Assembly: GCA_947561715.1 (NCBI GenBank)
Contig: OX387204.1
Location: 12,095,001 to 12,159,000, forward strand
Direction: 5' to 3'
Length of the DNA stretch: 64,000 bases
Origin: Ascidia mentula
Lineage: Eukaryota; Chordata; Ascidiacea; Phlebobranchia; Ascidiidae
Under the pieces are notes generated by a model. It saw only the letters and a list, made by a program, of their open reading frames with translations. It was not told the origin of the DNA and made no database searches. The position numbers and the translations under genes were made by a program. This document shows, piece by piece, positions 21,232-34,715 of this stretch. How positions within the stretch are numbered: the first letter of the stretch is position 1; every line of letters starts with the position of its first letter.

Positions 21232-21505
21232 TATCAAGCGACTTCTCCACTTGATGCTTTGTGTAAGTTCGCATCCAAATTCACAAGTATTGCTGCCTCA
21301 GTATATACATTTTGTGAAAACAAAATAGTGTGAATTGATCATGGTGGTGTGCCAAAGTTACATTGATGTTTTTGAATGGTCATTATGTTCTAATTTGTTC
21401 ATATACTTGTGTTTTGTTTTTGGTAAATCCGTTGAAGTTGTGTTCAGTCATGCGTGAAAAATATTTCGTTGATATAAAAAAAAATTTCGCCGAAATGACA
21501 GCAGT
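21228..21505 (-). repeat. Outer terminal inverted repeat, right
   Basis: Reverse complement of 3141-3418 with about ten visible differences. It ends ...CGCCGAAATGACAGCAGT directly before the right target duplication. Confidence 0.85.
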
Positions 21506-21513
21506 CATTACCT
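21506..21513. repeat. 8-bp target site duplication, right copy
   Basis: CATTACCT, identical to 3133-3140, directly outside the right end of the transposon. Confidence 0.85.
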
Positions 21514-21659
21514 TCACATAAAAACTCTGACAGGACCAAAAACATGTCTTCAAAAGCATTCCGCATGATTGAATGACGTTTCACACTAGTCTTATATTAA
21601 CGGCAATATTTTTTTAGATTAAAAAGAGTTCTACGTGGAAGAAACTAAAGCAAATATAT

Positions 21660-21764
21660 TAACGGCGAACATAATTTCGTTTCCCAGTAATTAAAAAAAA
21701 TTGCTAACCAACAAAAAGGTCCCCACACCCTGACCCAGAATACAAGTTAATTCACTTGGGGACT
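21660..21764 (+). repeat. Dispersed ~104-bp repeat, copy 2
   Basis: Matches 1326-1429 in the same orientation with a few substitutions. Lies just outside the transposon, on the opposite side from copy 1. Confidence 0.6.
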
Positions 21765-23237
21765 CCAAACAACACACATCTATTGTGTTTGACATTGCAG
21801 AAAGTAGGAATAAGTATATCAAAGCAAAAAGTTACCATATAGACCTTTGTCGAGTTTAGGTTACTTTATTAATTAACTTAAAAACTGGTCAAAGTGTAGT
21901 TGTTACGTACTGTACTTGGCTGAATGTCAAAAGCCTTTGCATTAGAAGTAACGTGTAAAGTACTTTTGCACCGATCTACGTATATTAATGGATAAACAAG
22001 TGGTACGAAGGTAATACTACCAAAAATGTTTTAAATTATTGAAGTGCTGTTTAATCATGCGTAATATTTATGCGGAAATTGTGTGTTGACATCGCCATCA
22101 GCAAGCATGTATCTGTTAATTTTCACAATCATTAATGCTACACTAAACGTTATGATGGAACAATTTCAACAAACCATGACGATATTTCAATCAATGTTTT
22201 TCACATGTGAACAGATTGCCTAATGCATAGTTTGGTATAAGTGCATCAACATTCCAAATTGGGAGTACAAATAAAAATGTATTTTTACAAAAAGCTTTAT
22301 AAACTACAAATATTCGTCAGTTCCAGATAAATTTACTGTATTTACATCTCGTAATGATGAGATGTTTGCATTTTTCTGAGGCACTTTAACCGTCTGAGTC
22401 ATGTTAGTCTTGCGATTCGTTCACGTTTAAAGAACAACAAATCACGATCAGACCTCGGTAATCTGAACTCCGCTATCTGACCTTATAGCATAACAGTTCT
22501 CGCAATGCATTTCTCACCCCTTCAATCAACAAAATCCTTGTTAAACCGACAGTTTACGTAACTGTCCACACGCAGAGAGTGTATCAGTGTAAACTATTAT
22601 TAGTGTAAATTATTCTTCGTTATATGTAGGTGTTCCGTTTTTCTTTTGGAGTCGACCTCACGGTCCTAGGAAATGCGGGGCCTGTATTTCACCTACTCAA
22701 TTAGATATTTGACCTTTTTGGTCTTCATGGTAACCAGTTTATGTTTGCATGTGTACTTTACATAATCTCACATTTAATCAAATCACTCATCGGTTCAAAA
22801 TTTACCAAACCTTCCAATCCCAAAGCAAATGCACAGAAAACTATGATACTGCAAAAACACGTACCTGCGTTTGTGATAATGTAACGCAACAAATATTTGG
22901 ACCCTCCCATTTAAAAAATCCTGGATACATCTCTGACAACGACAGAAAAAGCTACAGCAAACTTAGGCCGGGTCCACACTCACGCTTATTTGCGCCGGCG
23001 AATTCTTTGTTGGTTTTATTGTACGCCGGCATGCGGGCGTACGGCATTCAAGCAATTGCACAATAACATAAACATCAATTTGTGAAACATGAGTCAATTG
23101 TTTTCTTCTACAACTTCAATCGGTATTATGATGTCACAAACGACATAAAATGTTTAGGCGGGAGCAAGGCAGACGCACAAGAAGGTAAAAAACAATATTG
23201 TAGTGCTATTTTTTTTGCTGCCAGGCAAGTAATAATT

Positions 23238-23365
23238 AGGAATTGCTCTTATGGCACTTAAATTTCGAAAGTTGTTATTGAAACCACAACGTTTCGTCCA
23301 CCATCCGGCGAGACTTCCCTGAAGAAACACTTTCGAAACTTAAAGTGTCAGAAGAGCAAATTCCT
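23238..23365. repeat. Hairpin-forming inverted repeat
   Basis: Arms 23238-23272 and 23329-23365 are imperfect reverse complements (the left arm begins aggaattgctcttatggcac; the right arm ends agaagagcaaattcct) around a 56-base loop. The loop carries GAAACG-like and CTGAAGA-like motifs resembling Penelope-type tails, so it may be a retroelement remnant or a tiny foldback element. Confidence 0.5.
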
Positions 23366-24473
23366 GTTAAGTATGACTGTTGGTTTTGTATGAGATTATT
23401 CAGATACGGAAAACAGATTCAGTTCCGGTTCAGAAAGATTTTAGGGTTTGGGTTGAGCCAATCTTCGGCAATTAATTTTGGGCCCGCGAACGTAAAAAAT
23501 AGGGGATTACAGTTCACCAAATTTCCCGAATTTATCATAATACTGTATTAATGTTTAGCATAAATCCCGAATCGGAAAAGACGTTGCATCACCCAAAAAG
23601 TTTGACCTCTTGCTTGTGAGGTCGGGCTCGTTTCTTGGCGTGTCAGTTTCAGCTACGTGACTTATGAGCACCGTGTTGTAGACATTATTGACATTTATAC
23701 CACATACAGGGGGTATAGCAAACGAATTTCACAGCAGATGCGATGTTTGACAACATCAAACATTCCTTGCAAACAAGCTAATAAGTGTAAAGTCACATTT
23801 TAACATTTAAATGACATAAATTTGTTGCTAAACTACTACTTTTTTGAGCGAGTCTTATCAAAAAGATGCATTGCGTTTGACAAATTTCTGCCTAACATCC
23901 ACCAATAACCGATTCCAGGAACAAATTGCTTTGAAAACTGGGCTAATTTTTACATTAACAGCAGGGTTGAAAGTAAGCCGGAATGCCGTTCCGGTACAAA
24001 TCAACGGTGGTGTGTCCGAAAAAGTTGTGAAACTTGAACTTGGTAAATTGATTCACTTTTTTAAGAAAACTTACCTAGTATACGAAAACACGATGGGTTT
24101 ATTCTTCTGTAAATTCAATCGTTGCAGTAAGAATTATTTTTTACTTTTAACCCTAATTAACTGCAAAATTTACCATCCATACGACCCTTAGGTGCTTGAG
24201 TGAAACTGAAACATCTGTGTTTTCGACTATATAATGAACAAGGAAAAAAAATCAGTCTTGCGCGAGTGTTATTTTATTTTGAACAACTTTCATTTGCAAC
24301 AGACTGACAAACCATAATAAGAACTCTTTTCACATGATAACGACACAGCTTTTTTTGAAAAAACTGATGCAAATGGTCTGAAATTACGTTTTCAATTCGA
24401 CGGACACCACAGAAATGCGCTAATTACAGAAATGCAAGGACATAACTTTAGATTGCTACCAAGGTTGCAGAAA

Positions 24474-26522
<2,049 letters not shown>

Positions 26523-29270
26523 CAACTTTTGCACCAAATGTGATGCCCCTTTGCTGCAATTAATTGCCATTGTGTTTAGTTGGAAATCCTTTTATAAGTT
26601 TCAACAAAAACTAAATGACACACAGACGCTGGGAAGGCAAAAGGTGAATGGGAAAATTACTTCTATATAATCACGAAAGCAGGTAATAATCTTTCCCAAA
26701 TATTACATCATCCCCTCTATAGAACATTTTCCGTCCTGTCACGGTGTACCGACTATCGAATACAGACATACTACACAACGATCGAAGTCTACTGTATTTT
26801 TGTGCATGTCTGGCAGAGGCAGCAGAGGTGTCCAATCCTGAGGACAAAACAGACTACAAAATCCCTTGGTGACACTCGCCTTTCTTTAAAACCAACAAAA
26901 ATTTGTCGTTTAAAACCCATGAAATATTTGCCCAGCTACGACGCAATGAACATGGGGATGTTCCGGATATTAACGCTCCCTTGTATGTAAAATATATTTC
27001 CCGCATCCACCACTGCATTTCTCTCGCGCTGTTTGGATTTTCTGCTCACGGAATGCATTGCAAACCGATCAAATGTCGCAGTGTGTTGTGGTTGTTGTAG
27101 GCAATTGAAGTAAATGTACAGTTTTGTGTGGTTTACGAGGAAGCAGTCGTGGCGGAAACGTATATAAATTAATGTAAATAAATGCTTTAATCACACTAGA
27201 TGACAAAGTTGAAGCTGCTTTGAACTGTTATATAACTGTTATAAGTATTCTTCAATGCTATCAAGACTTCGCTGCGGTAAAACCCGACTCCAATGCCAAT
27301 TAATAGTAGCTGTCAGACCGTCAATTCCAGACGTTTTCTTTTCCAAAACATAAATTTTCGTTTTTGGTGCTGGTTCTTATATTCTTCGACAATTGCTGCA
27401 TTGCCTAAGCGTTCCCGCAAAATGATTTCTCGCTGCGCTACATGCGTTTTATTGAACAACTCCTATCTAAACCAATGCATTTTCGGGCAATCTTTATACT
27501 TGCAGCATGACGTTAGAGTCGAACGGTTCGACCCATTGATGACGCATTAATCAAGTCGGAACCATGACTATTCACAACGAAACTTATGCAGATCGTTGGT
27601 TTTGTCTTGTAGAAAGTAGAAGAAATGTTGTGTACCGTGCTATAAGTCCTTGGAAAAGCGGGACCCTGGTAGTGTACTTCACCTGTGCTATCACAATTTT
27701 CAACAGCAAATTTCAGGAATGTGATTCTTTTTAGGGGGAGGTCCCCGCATGTATTTTTTAACATTTTACATCTTTCGATTTTTCCAATGTTGGGTATATA
27801 AACCATTAACCACAAATGACAAACCATAAAAAGATGCGCAACGAGTGCAAAACCGTTGCACATGCGGGGACCGATGACGTTTAATCAAAAAGTTTCACTG
27901 CACACATACATATTTATGGCGAACTTTTTCTACGTATCAAATAAGTAAATTATATTCTATAGAAGTTTACTCATTAGACGAATAATGCAATTTTGGCTTG
28001 TTGGGTCTTTTAATCTGGTCCGCCAGGGGTTGGTATGAATAAGTGGCATAAATTCGTTATTGCTTAATATATAAAAGAAAATACAATAATGCTGCTATAT
28101 TTATGTCACCGATGGCCAATCATATCGTTATAATCAGGGTTGTCGAGTCGTAAAAAATTGAAAGACTCCGACTCTACGAAAATAGGGTTCGACTCCTACT
28201 CGTTTGTTTAAAAGTGGCTTTTACAAGAGTAGAATGGTCGCTGTTATTATTTCACGAATATTCGGATTTGGGCAAAATAAATGTTATTTTTCGGATTCGA
28301 ATCCGAATAATTTTGTTTTGACGTTACCTAAGTCGCTGCCCGTAATTACACAGCAATTAGTTTAAAAATATGGTTTGGAATTTAAGAACACTGTTGTGTA
28401 ATAAAAGGATTATGCCATTAACCAGATTCGGCTGTGCTATGGATTTACATTCAGACTTCCTGCATTTCCCCCTGATAATCAGGAAACCCCGCTGTCCAAT
28501 AGCGACACAACAATTTTAAAAACACAGTAGACTGACTATTGTAACGTGACTGTCTGTGCACAAGAGAACAACAGGAGAAATTGTTACAAGTTAAATTGTG
28601 GTAAAGTTTTTTTGTATCAAGTTTGTAATTTCGTTTTGCTTTTGTGTTGTACACACAGTAGTGTACCAATTTGCTCTCCGTATCTTTTAAGGCTTGCGCA
28701 AGTTTTACTTTGGTCTGTATTCTACCGCGTATATGCGCTGTTGGCAATCACGTAGTGAAGAATTAGCCCTTTTACTTCTTCGATTATTCTGAAACAATTT
28801 TTATTCAGCTTTTGTCAACAAGATATGTTTTCAGTACAGCTTGTTTGAAAACGTACCATGTCCTAGACGTGAGTTACTTTTACCACTTTTGTACTTTTTT
28901 TCAGCTACATGATGGTTTTATGCACAAAAACCGTAACCTGATATGACTGAATGAATTTTTGCCATAGAAAAAAAACGTGGATTGGCCGAATGAGAAACAT
29001 AATCCAGAAAAGTTGCATTTTATCGGAAATCATGCGTGACGGAAATTCTGCAAGGCAATGAAGAAATAATAATAATACTCTCTGTGTAGAAAATTAGGTT
29101 TTTATTTCTTTTCTCAATTTATTTAGTGCAATTAAAGCGTCATACCTTGTCGTTTGAATTGGATATGTATGCGCAATAAACCTCACGGTATTGATATGAT
29201 ATATGCACATTTGACTAATTGCACAAAATACAATCATATGCAGAATTAACAAAAAAAAATAGGTCATAAT
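26523..29270. other. Intergenic region between divergent GOT2 and GMCL1
   Basis: About 2.7 kb between two start codons facing away from each other, so both promoters should lie here. No TATA box or known motif was confirmed. The stretch 28136-28320 has a hAT-like CAGGGTTGTCGAGTCG end and the palindrome TTCGGATTCGAATCCGAA. Short ORFs at 27293, 27513 and 28451 show no domain. Confidence 0.5.
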
Positions 29271-32200
29271 ATGGGTAATGTATTGGGAATATCTGTTGCA
29301 AGCAATAGCAATGAGGAGTTGTCGACTGAATCTCCAAGAAAACGAAAGCGAAGTGACATCGATGATGCAAATGATACGGATGGGAGCAGCACACATTCTT
29401 GTTGTAGAGCAAGACACAAAAAAGTAAAAACCACTTCACAATATATATACAATGCTCTGTTCGAACAAGGAGAAAACAGTGACATAAAGATTTGTGCATT
29501 TGACCATGAATGGAAACTTCATAAAATTTACCTCAGACAAGCGAATTACTTCTCTGGAATGTTTCAATCGCAATGGAAGGAGTCTTTGATGGAGGTAGGC
29601 TACATTCTTTGTTTTGTGATAAAAAATGCCTTTTTGGTGTTTTTTGTTTTTACTGCTCGAAGGTAATACCCCAATCAACATTTATAGGCAATAGATCTGC
29701 AAATTCCTGATGAAAATGTTACCAAAGAATCTTTAAACACAGCTTTGGGTTCTTTGTATTCTGATGAAGTGGAAATTTGTCCTGAAACTGTTGTGTCTAT
29801 ACTTGCTGCTGCATCATTAATTCAACTGGAGGGATTAATGCAGCAATGCTCGGATGTAATAAATTAGTTACATAATGTCACTCTGGTTATCATGTTTATT
29901 GTGTCCCATGTTTTTTTTTCAGGCTATGAAGGAGTATGTGTGCTGTGAAAATGTTTGTAATTACTATAACAATGCTCGAATGTATGGCCAGAGCAGAGTG
30001 GAGCGCAAATGCATCAAATGGATGGAAAACAACCTTATGTTGCAAGCAAAAAACACCAAGTTCCTTTCTCAAATTGAACCAGAACTCATGGCGTCTATTA
30101 TATCTTCTCCGAACTTGTTTGTTCTACAAGTTGAAATGGACGTATACACACTTTTGAAGAAATGGTCATACTTAAGACTGCAGAGTCATTCAGAACCAGA
30201 AGTGGATGGCAAAAACTTAACCACAGTTTCCTCAGAATATTTCCAAGAAAGGTTTAAAACATGGGGAAAAGTTTTCCTGGAGTCTGTTGATGGCTTGCCT
30301 TTTTTAAGTGTCTTCCAAGCAGTCCGACTTTGCAATGTAATTGGGGAATTTGGGTGTTGCTTAGAGGTATGCAACTGTAGTTATAATATATACACAACCA
30401 GTTGCATTCATGGCAACTGGGTTTTTTTTTGTGTCATTTGTCGGTCATTGACCCAATTTTTTTAGAAATGTCACAAAAAATAAAAGCCATTTTGGACACA
30501 ATGTCCCAAAGGAAATTGGTTGGTAGATTATTCAATTTGCTTACTTTTTTGCGAACCAAAGTATTATACCGTAAATGACTAAAATAAATTGAAAATGTCC
30601 TAAATTTTTGCTGCCATTTCGGTCATTTGACAGAAATTTTTTAGTGAAAAAAAAACCCAGCATGGCAATTGGGAGATTCACACCAAATCACCCAATTAGA
30701 AGCACTTTTTTGACATGACTAATTTCAAGGAAATTTAAATAATAGTTTTTATTGCTGAATTTACTTTAAACGGTGATAATGTTCATATCTCAGCCATTTC
30801 TCAATTGATTTTTAATCTGTTGAGCTCAGCTTTAGGGTACAAAAAAAATCTGTCAGTCTTGTTAAATTAGACAACCATATTTTGCTTCAAAAGCATCATC
30901 AGTGTCTATAAAAAAGCAAAGTAAGAATTAGTTTAAAAAAAAACTCTCCACTACCTCCCCTCACGCCCTTTACACAACTAAAAACCTGCCATGTGCAACG
31001 GGTGGAAGCGTTGAGAAAACGCGGAATAGATATGGACACAGGAACAAACGCCCTTTTAGTTGTGTAAAGAGCATGATGTGAGGTAGTGGAGAGCCTTTTA
31101 TTTATTTTTTTTTAACCTAATTCTTGCTTTGCTTTTTCATAGACACTGATGATGCTAAAAGCGAAAATTAAAGCGAAATATATTTGTCTAATTTAACAAG
31201 ACTGACAGATTTCAGCCTGAAACGAAAGTTTCTAAGATAGTGAATATATTTAAAATAAGGTGGAAATAGTCAGGGCTACTTGCAACAGAATGGTAAATGA
31301 TTCCCAAAATCAATAAACAAATTGACATATTTTTAATTAATAAACCACTGCTTGAAGTAAATGAAATCAACAAACTTTTAAGGTTCATCAAAACAAAGCA
31401 TTTTTTTGGAAAATGTACACCATATCATATTATTTCATAACAAAAATAATTAGGAACGAAACTTAACAGTTTAGGAGTGGTTGTATTAACAATACAAATT
31501 TAAAATAAAAGTACAATTTTGCGAATGTTTCATGTTGTATAGCAACAAACAGTGATATAAGTAAATTTGTTGCTGATGTAAGCCTTGGTACCAATTTATG
31601 TTTTTACATTTGTTTAGTTGGAAAAAGATTGCATAATTCCACCTTCATGGCTCATGCCACTTTACCGTGAAAGATGGTTGACGATGTTAAGAGTGGAACA
31701 AGGTGTTGATAATGGTCCACAATCCACTAGTTCCATTGATGGAATGAGTTTACGGTGTGGAAGAATCTTGCAACAAAACTCTGATCATTGTTGGCGATGG
31801 AATGGATACAACTTCGGTTTGGATCTTCTTGTCACTTATAATTCGCAGGTAAACAAAACTTGTTTCTGTTGGAAAATATATAGGACAAGTGGTTTTTAAC
31901 ATTACTTTTTGAAAAAAATTATAACAGATGTAAACCACAATGACAGTAGTATTGTATTTCATTGTTGTGTGTTTGTTGTGACATTCTTTAACAGTTTAGG
32001 AAATACTGCACTATAGTTTGATAAAAATTAAAGATTCCTTTTTCAGAATCCAAAATACATGCAACTGAAGCGAAATATCCAGTCACAGCGTAGGCGTGCA
32101 TCAGTTGGACTTACACCGGTTCGGCGTATTCTCTACCATATTCGAGTGTTTTCAACCAACAGAAAAGGGCATGTTGTTGACCGCATGTCATGTGGGCCAA

Positions 32201-33004
32201 GTTTCCTTGCGCTGGAAAGAGACGATGAAAGAGTTGTCTTACATTTTGATAAAGGTGATTTTAAACATTACCAATGTTTTCTTATTAAAACACAAAATTA
32301 TGTAGCTTTAGGTACTTAATTTTTGTTTGATATATGTGCATGCTCATATACTTGAAGTTTAACAATGTACTTAAGTGGTCAGTTTGCATGCGATATGCAG
32401 GAATTTAGTATATATGTTCCTGAATTCAGTCCATAAAGCAGTTGTATATATTTTCTTTATTAAGTATGCACTGCAAACCGTGAACAAATGCCTCATCACC
32501 ATTAAAATTATATTTATATCAAATCATGCAACAAGAAACTTACAAAGAATTTTTTTTAAATCCTTATCAATTGCAGTAAACATGTTAAACCGCTATTTAG
32601 TGAATCTCATGTGCTGCTTGCTGATGTTTGCAAGCTATATACCTATTAAAAAATATCTTGACTCTTTGGGTAAAATCAACTACACTAAACAAACCTTAAT
32701 ATATTGTTAAAAAAGTAACAATAATATAAATATTTTCCTTTTTTAACAATTATTAAAACAGAAATACAATCTGTTTACAATCCCCCTTCTATTTGCACAA
32801 TTAATTACGTAAAGATAAACATGAGTGGCCAAACCGTTGCAAACGACTTTCACTTTCACAGGCGAGAAGCTGAGATTCCCACTCATGGTTGCAGCAACAT
32901 TGAAGATTGTTTCAGCACGGGACATGGATAATCCAACATACAGAATACCATTGCTCAGCATGGTTCCTTGTTCTATTTCTCGACAAGAAGAGGATCTAGT
33001 TTAA
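29271..33004 (+). CDS. GMCL1: Germ cell-less, BTB-BACK protein
   Basis: Homolog of Drosophila germ cell-less, a nuclear-envelope BTB protein that acts as a substrate adaptor for Cullin-3 ubiquitin ligase in germline formation. Six exons (29271-29594, 29688-29855, 29923-30366, 31618-31848, 32047-32254, 32862-33004) give 505 residues; human GMCL1 has about 515. It opens with MGNVLGISVAS, where Gly2 allows N-myristoylation. A basic stretch (PRKRKRS) and KKVKTTSQYIYNALFEQGEN follow, then the BTB domain (~65-170: SDIKICAFDHEWKLHKIYL), a BACK-like region, and the family C-terminus (LRCGRILQQ, CWRWNGYNFGLDLLVTY). The last exon (FPLMVAATLKIV) matches the family end. A candidate poly(A) signal is at 33147-33152. 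Intron 3 (30367-31617) contains a foldback element. RHOBTB converges from the other strand. Confidence 0.92.
30846..31212. mobile_element. Foldback (long inverted repeat) element in GMCL1 intron 3
   Basis: The left arm from 30846 (aaatctgtcagtcttgttaa) and the right arm ending at 31212 are reverse complements over roughly 140-170 bases. Shared blocks include GCATCATCAGTGTCTAT, AAAAAGCAAAG.AAGAATTAG, CTCTCCACTACCTC and CTTTACACAACTAAAA, separated by about 60 bases. It has no ORF. It fits a foldback or MITE-like DNA transposon. No clear target duplication was identified. Confidence 0.75.
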
Positions 33005-34715
33005 CTGCATTTATATCTTTTATTTATTTACACTTGTTATTTATTCATGGAAGTAAATGTTCTTATTTGCATGTCAGGAATTCATGTGAACAACTATACC
33101 ACATGCTTATTTATTTGTTCACAGTGCACAATTTTGTATGTGGTTGAATAAACACAGTTTGTGCTGGATTTTAAATCAAAGTTTAGTGCAATACTTGGTC
33201 ACCACAAAGGCTAACATCATTCCAGTATTAAGTCAAATCCTGAATTTTGATTAAAATGTTTGGTTTACTTAGAAAAAAAGCCATTTATATCAGCACAAAT
33301 TAGCAGCATTGTACAACAATGTTGAAACACAATAATAAGTTTAATAATGTTCAGTTTAGTTTATTTTTATCTACACCTGAAAATGTGCAACACAAAGAAA
33401 ATAGACAAGAAGCAATAAGTTGGTTTGGTCGCCCAAAAAACTACCTTTTTAATAGAAACTTGAATTTTAGTTCAGTGGAGTTCGTCTTAGCAATCATTGG
33501 TGATGTGATGGAGGAGTAACATAATTTTGACTCGCTTTGCACTAATTACAGTTATAATGCAATTGGTGAAGTTTTGTGTCCATTCTATTTATAAGATCAG
33601 AATTTGGAAACATTAGCATTGCACACTGGTTCTCCAGTTTCGTGATGTCAGAGTAGTCACAGGCGCCCAGTTTTTTTTTCAAAAATCTGCTACTGCTGAG
33701 ATGTCTAATGTGTATCTCATCAAGTGTTTTTGTTTGCCAACAAGACTGTAAAATACTTTTGTATGTTTCCAGGCAATGATTTTTAAATGTATGAACACTT
33801 TTGGAAACATACACCCTAGCAATATGGATAACCTCGTGCATGGAATCAATAAGTTCGCCGAACAGTAATTATGAAGATTTTCATGGGAAACAAAAATAAC
33901 TGCCAGCAGTTTATTGCCATCACCAAGCAAAAAAGAATACATTGTTTCATGAAAATGGAAACAAATTTACAAAATAAATGTGGCAAGCTTTCTGATGCAG
34001 TTCAATATTAATCCTATTCATACAACCAGCAAAAACTACAATGTACAGTTCATGCATCACCTCTAGTTACCCAACAACATCACAAGCTAATTGATTCAAC
34101 ATCTTTAAGTATTTCTGCACCAAGTGATTGCTTAATCCAAACAAATAATTCAATAGTTTGCTATTTTTGCCATTTTGGATGCAATAATTTCCCCGAAAAC
34201 TGAAGAAATAATGAAAATATTAACTCAACTCAAACATTTTCAAACACAGAAAAAAGAATGTTTACAAACAAAAATGAGAATGTTGAAGCGTTGTAAGCAG
34301 GGACAAAACGTGAATACTGCTAAACCCAAAATATGCAGTTTAGAACAAGAAATCAACTGCATTTTCCGTGAACAAGCAACAACAGCTAAAACAAAAATTA
34401 ACACTTTGAATAAATGCCCATTAAGCAGTCAACAGAAGCTGTGGAAAGTAACTCAAGCAAAAGTATGTGCAAATACACTTGCAGGATAATCTGTGAAAAA
34501 AATTATCAGCGCACAACTTGCAACACAAAGAATCAAGAAGGATACAATGTTCACAGAAAAATAAGGCATTGCTGAAAATAAGGTACAGGTTTGGTCAACG
34601 TTAACAGTGACGGTGCTAGACAAACATAATACTAAGTCACATATTTGTACAGAAGGTAAAACATGGGCATGAGTAAAAGCAATTGCACGAAAGAGAGTTG
34701 AAACGTAGAATGCGC
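33005..34715. other. Intergenic region between convergent GMCL1 and RHOBTB
   Basis: About 1.7 kb containing the two 3' ends. Small open frames at 33319-33519 (+), 33542-33841 (-) and 34175-34489 (+) show no known domain and no flanking splice logic; none is supported as a gene. The rest should be 3' UTR and spacer. Confidence 0.5.

Larger units (their letters stand above)
3141..21505 (+). mobile_element. 18.4-kb DNA transposon with satellite-like inverted arms
   Basis: The element is bounded by a perfect 8-bp target duplication (CATTACCT). It starts ACTGCTGTCATTTCGGCG and ends with the reverse complement of that sequence. Going inward, each side has about 280 bp of terminal inverted repeat, roughly 96% identical by eye between ends, and then an array of a 206-bp unit in opposite orientation on the two sides (3413-10395 and 18264-21231). 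The core (about 10.4-18.26 kb) holds an SGNH-hydrolase-like ORF and a long ORF with DDE transposase, Ulp1 and USP domains. The CxxH motif after the second catalytic Asp and the 8-bp duplication place the transposase near MULE/KDZ elements; the exact superfamily is an inference. Near-identical ends and a long open main ORF suggest a fairly recent insertion, but the SGNH ORF is split by a nested element, so this copy may not be fully active. Confidence 0.85.
21514..24473. other. Intergenic region between the transposon and GOT2
   Basis: About 3 kb, AT-rich, with no ORF that I can support. It contains the second copy of a dispersed repeat (21660-21764) and a small hairpin (23238-23365). An AATAAA on the minus strand at 24273-24278 is a plausible GOT2 poly(A) signal. 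Short open frames at 22749-23066 and 23844-24191 have no recognisable domain and are probably chance. Confidence 0.5.

Noticed and set aside
3141-21505. Polinton/Maverick interpretation of the large element
   Set aside because: No polymerase, integrase or capsid genes were seen. The target duplication is 8 bp rather than 6, and the core encodes a DDE transposase with CxxH.
28136-28210. Possible tRNA-derived SINE because of a B-box-like GGTTCGACTCC
   Set aside because: No A box at the proper distance and no cloverleaf; the sequence fits a hAT-like end better.
34175-34489. 104-codon Lys/Gln/Thr-rich ORF
   Set aside because: No domain, no splice context, and composition typical of AT-rich spacer.
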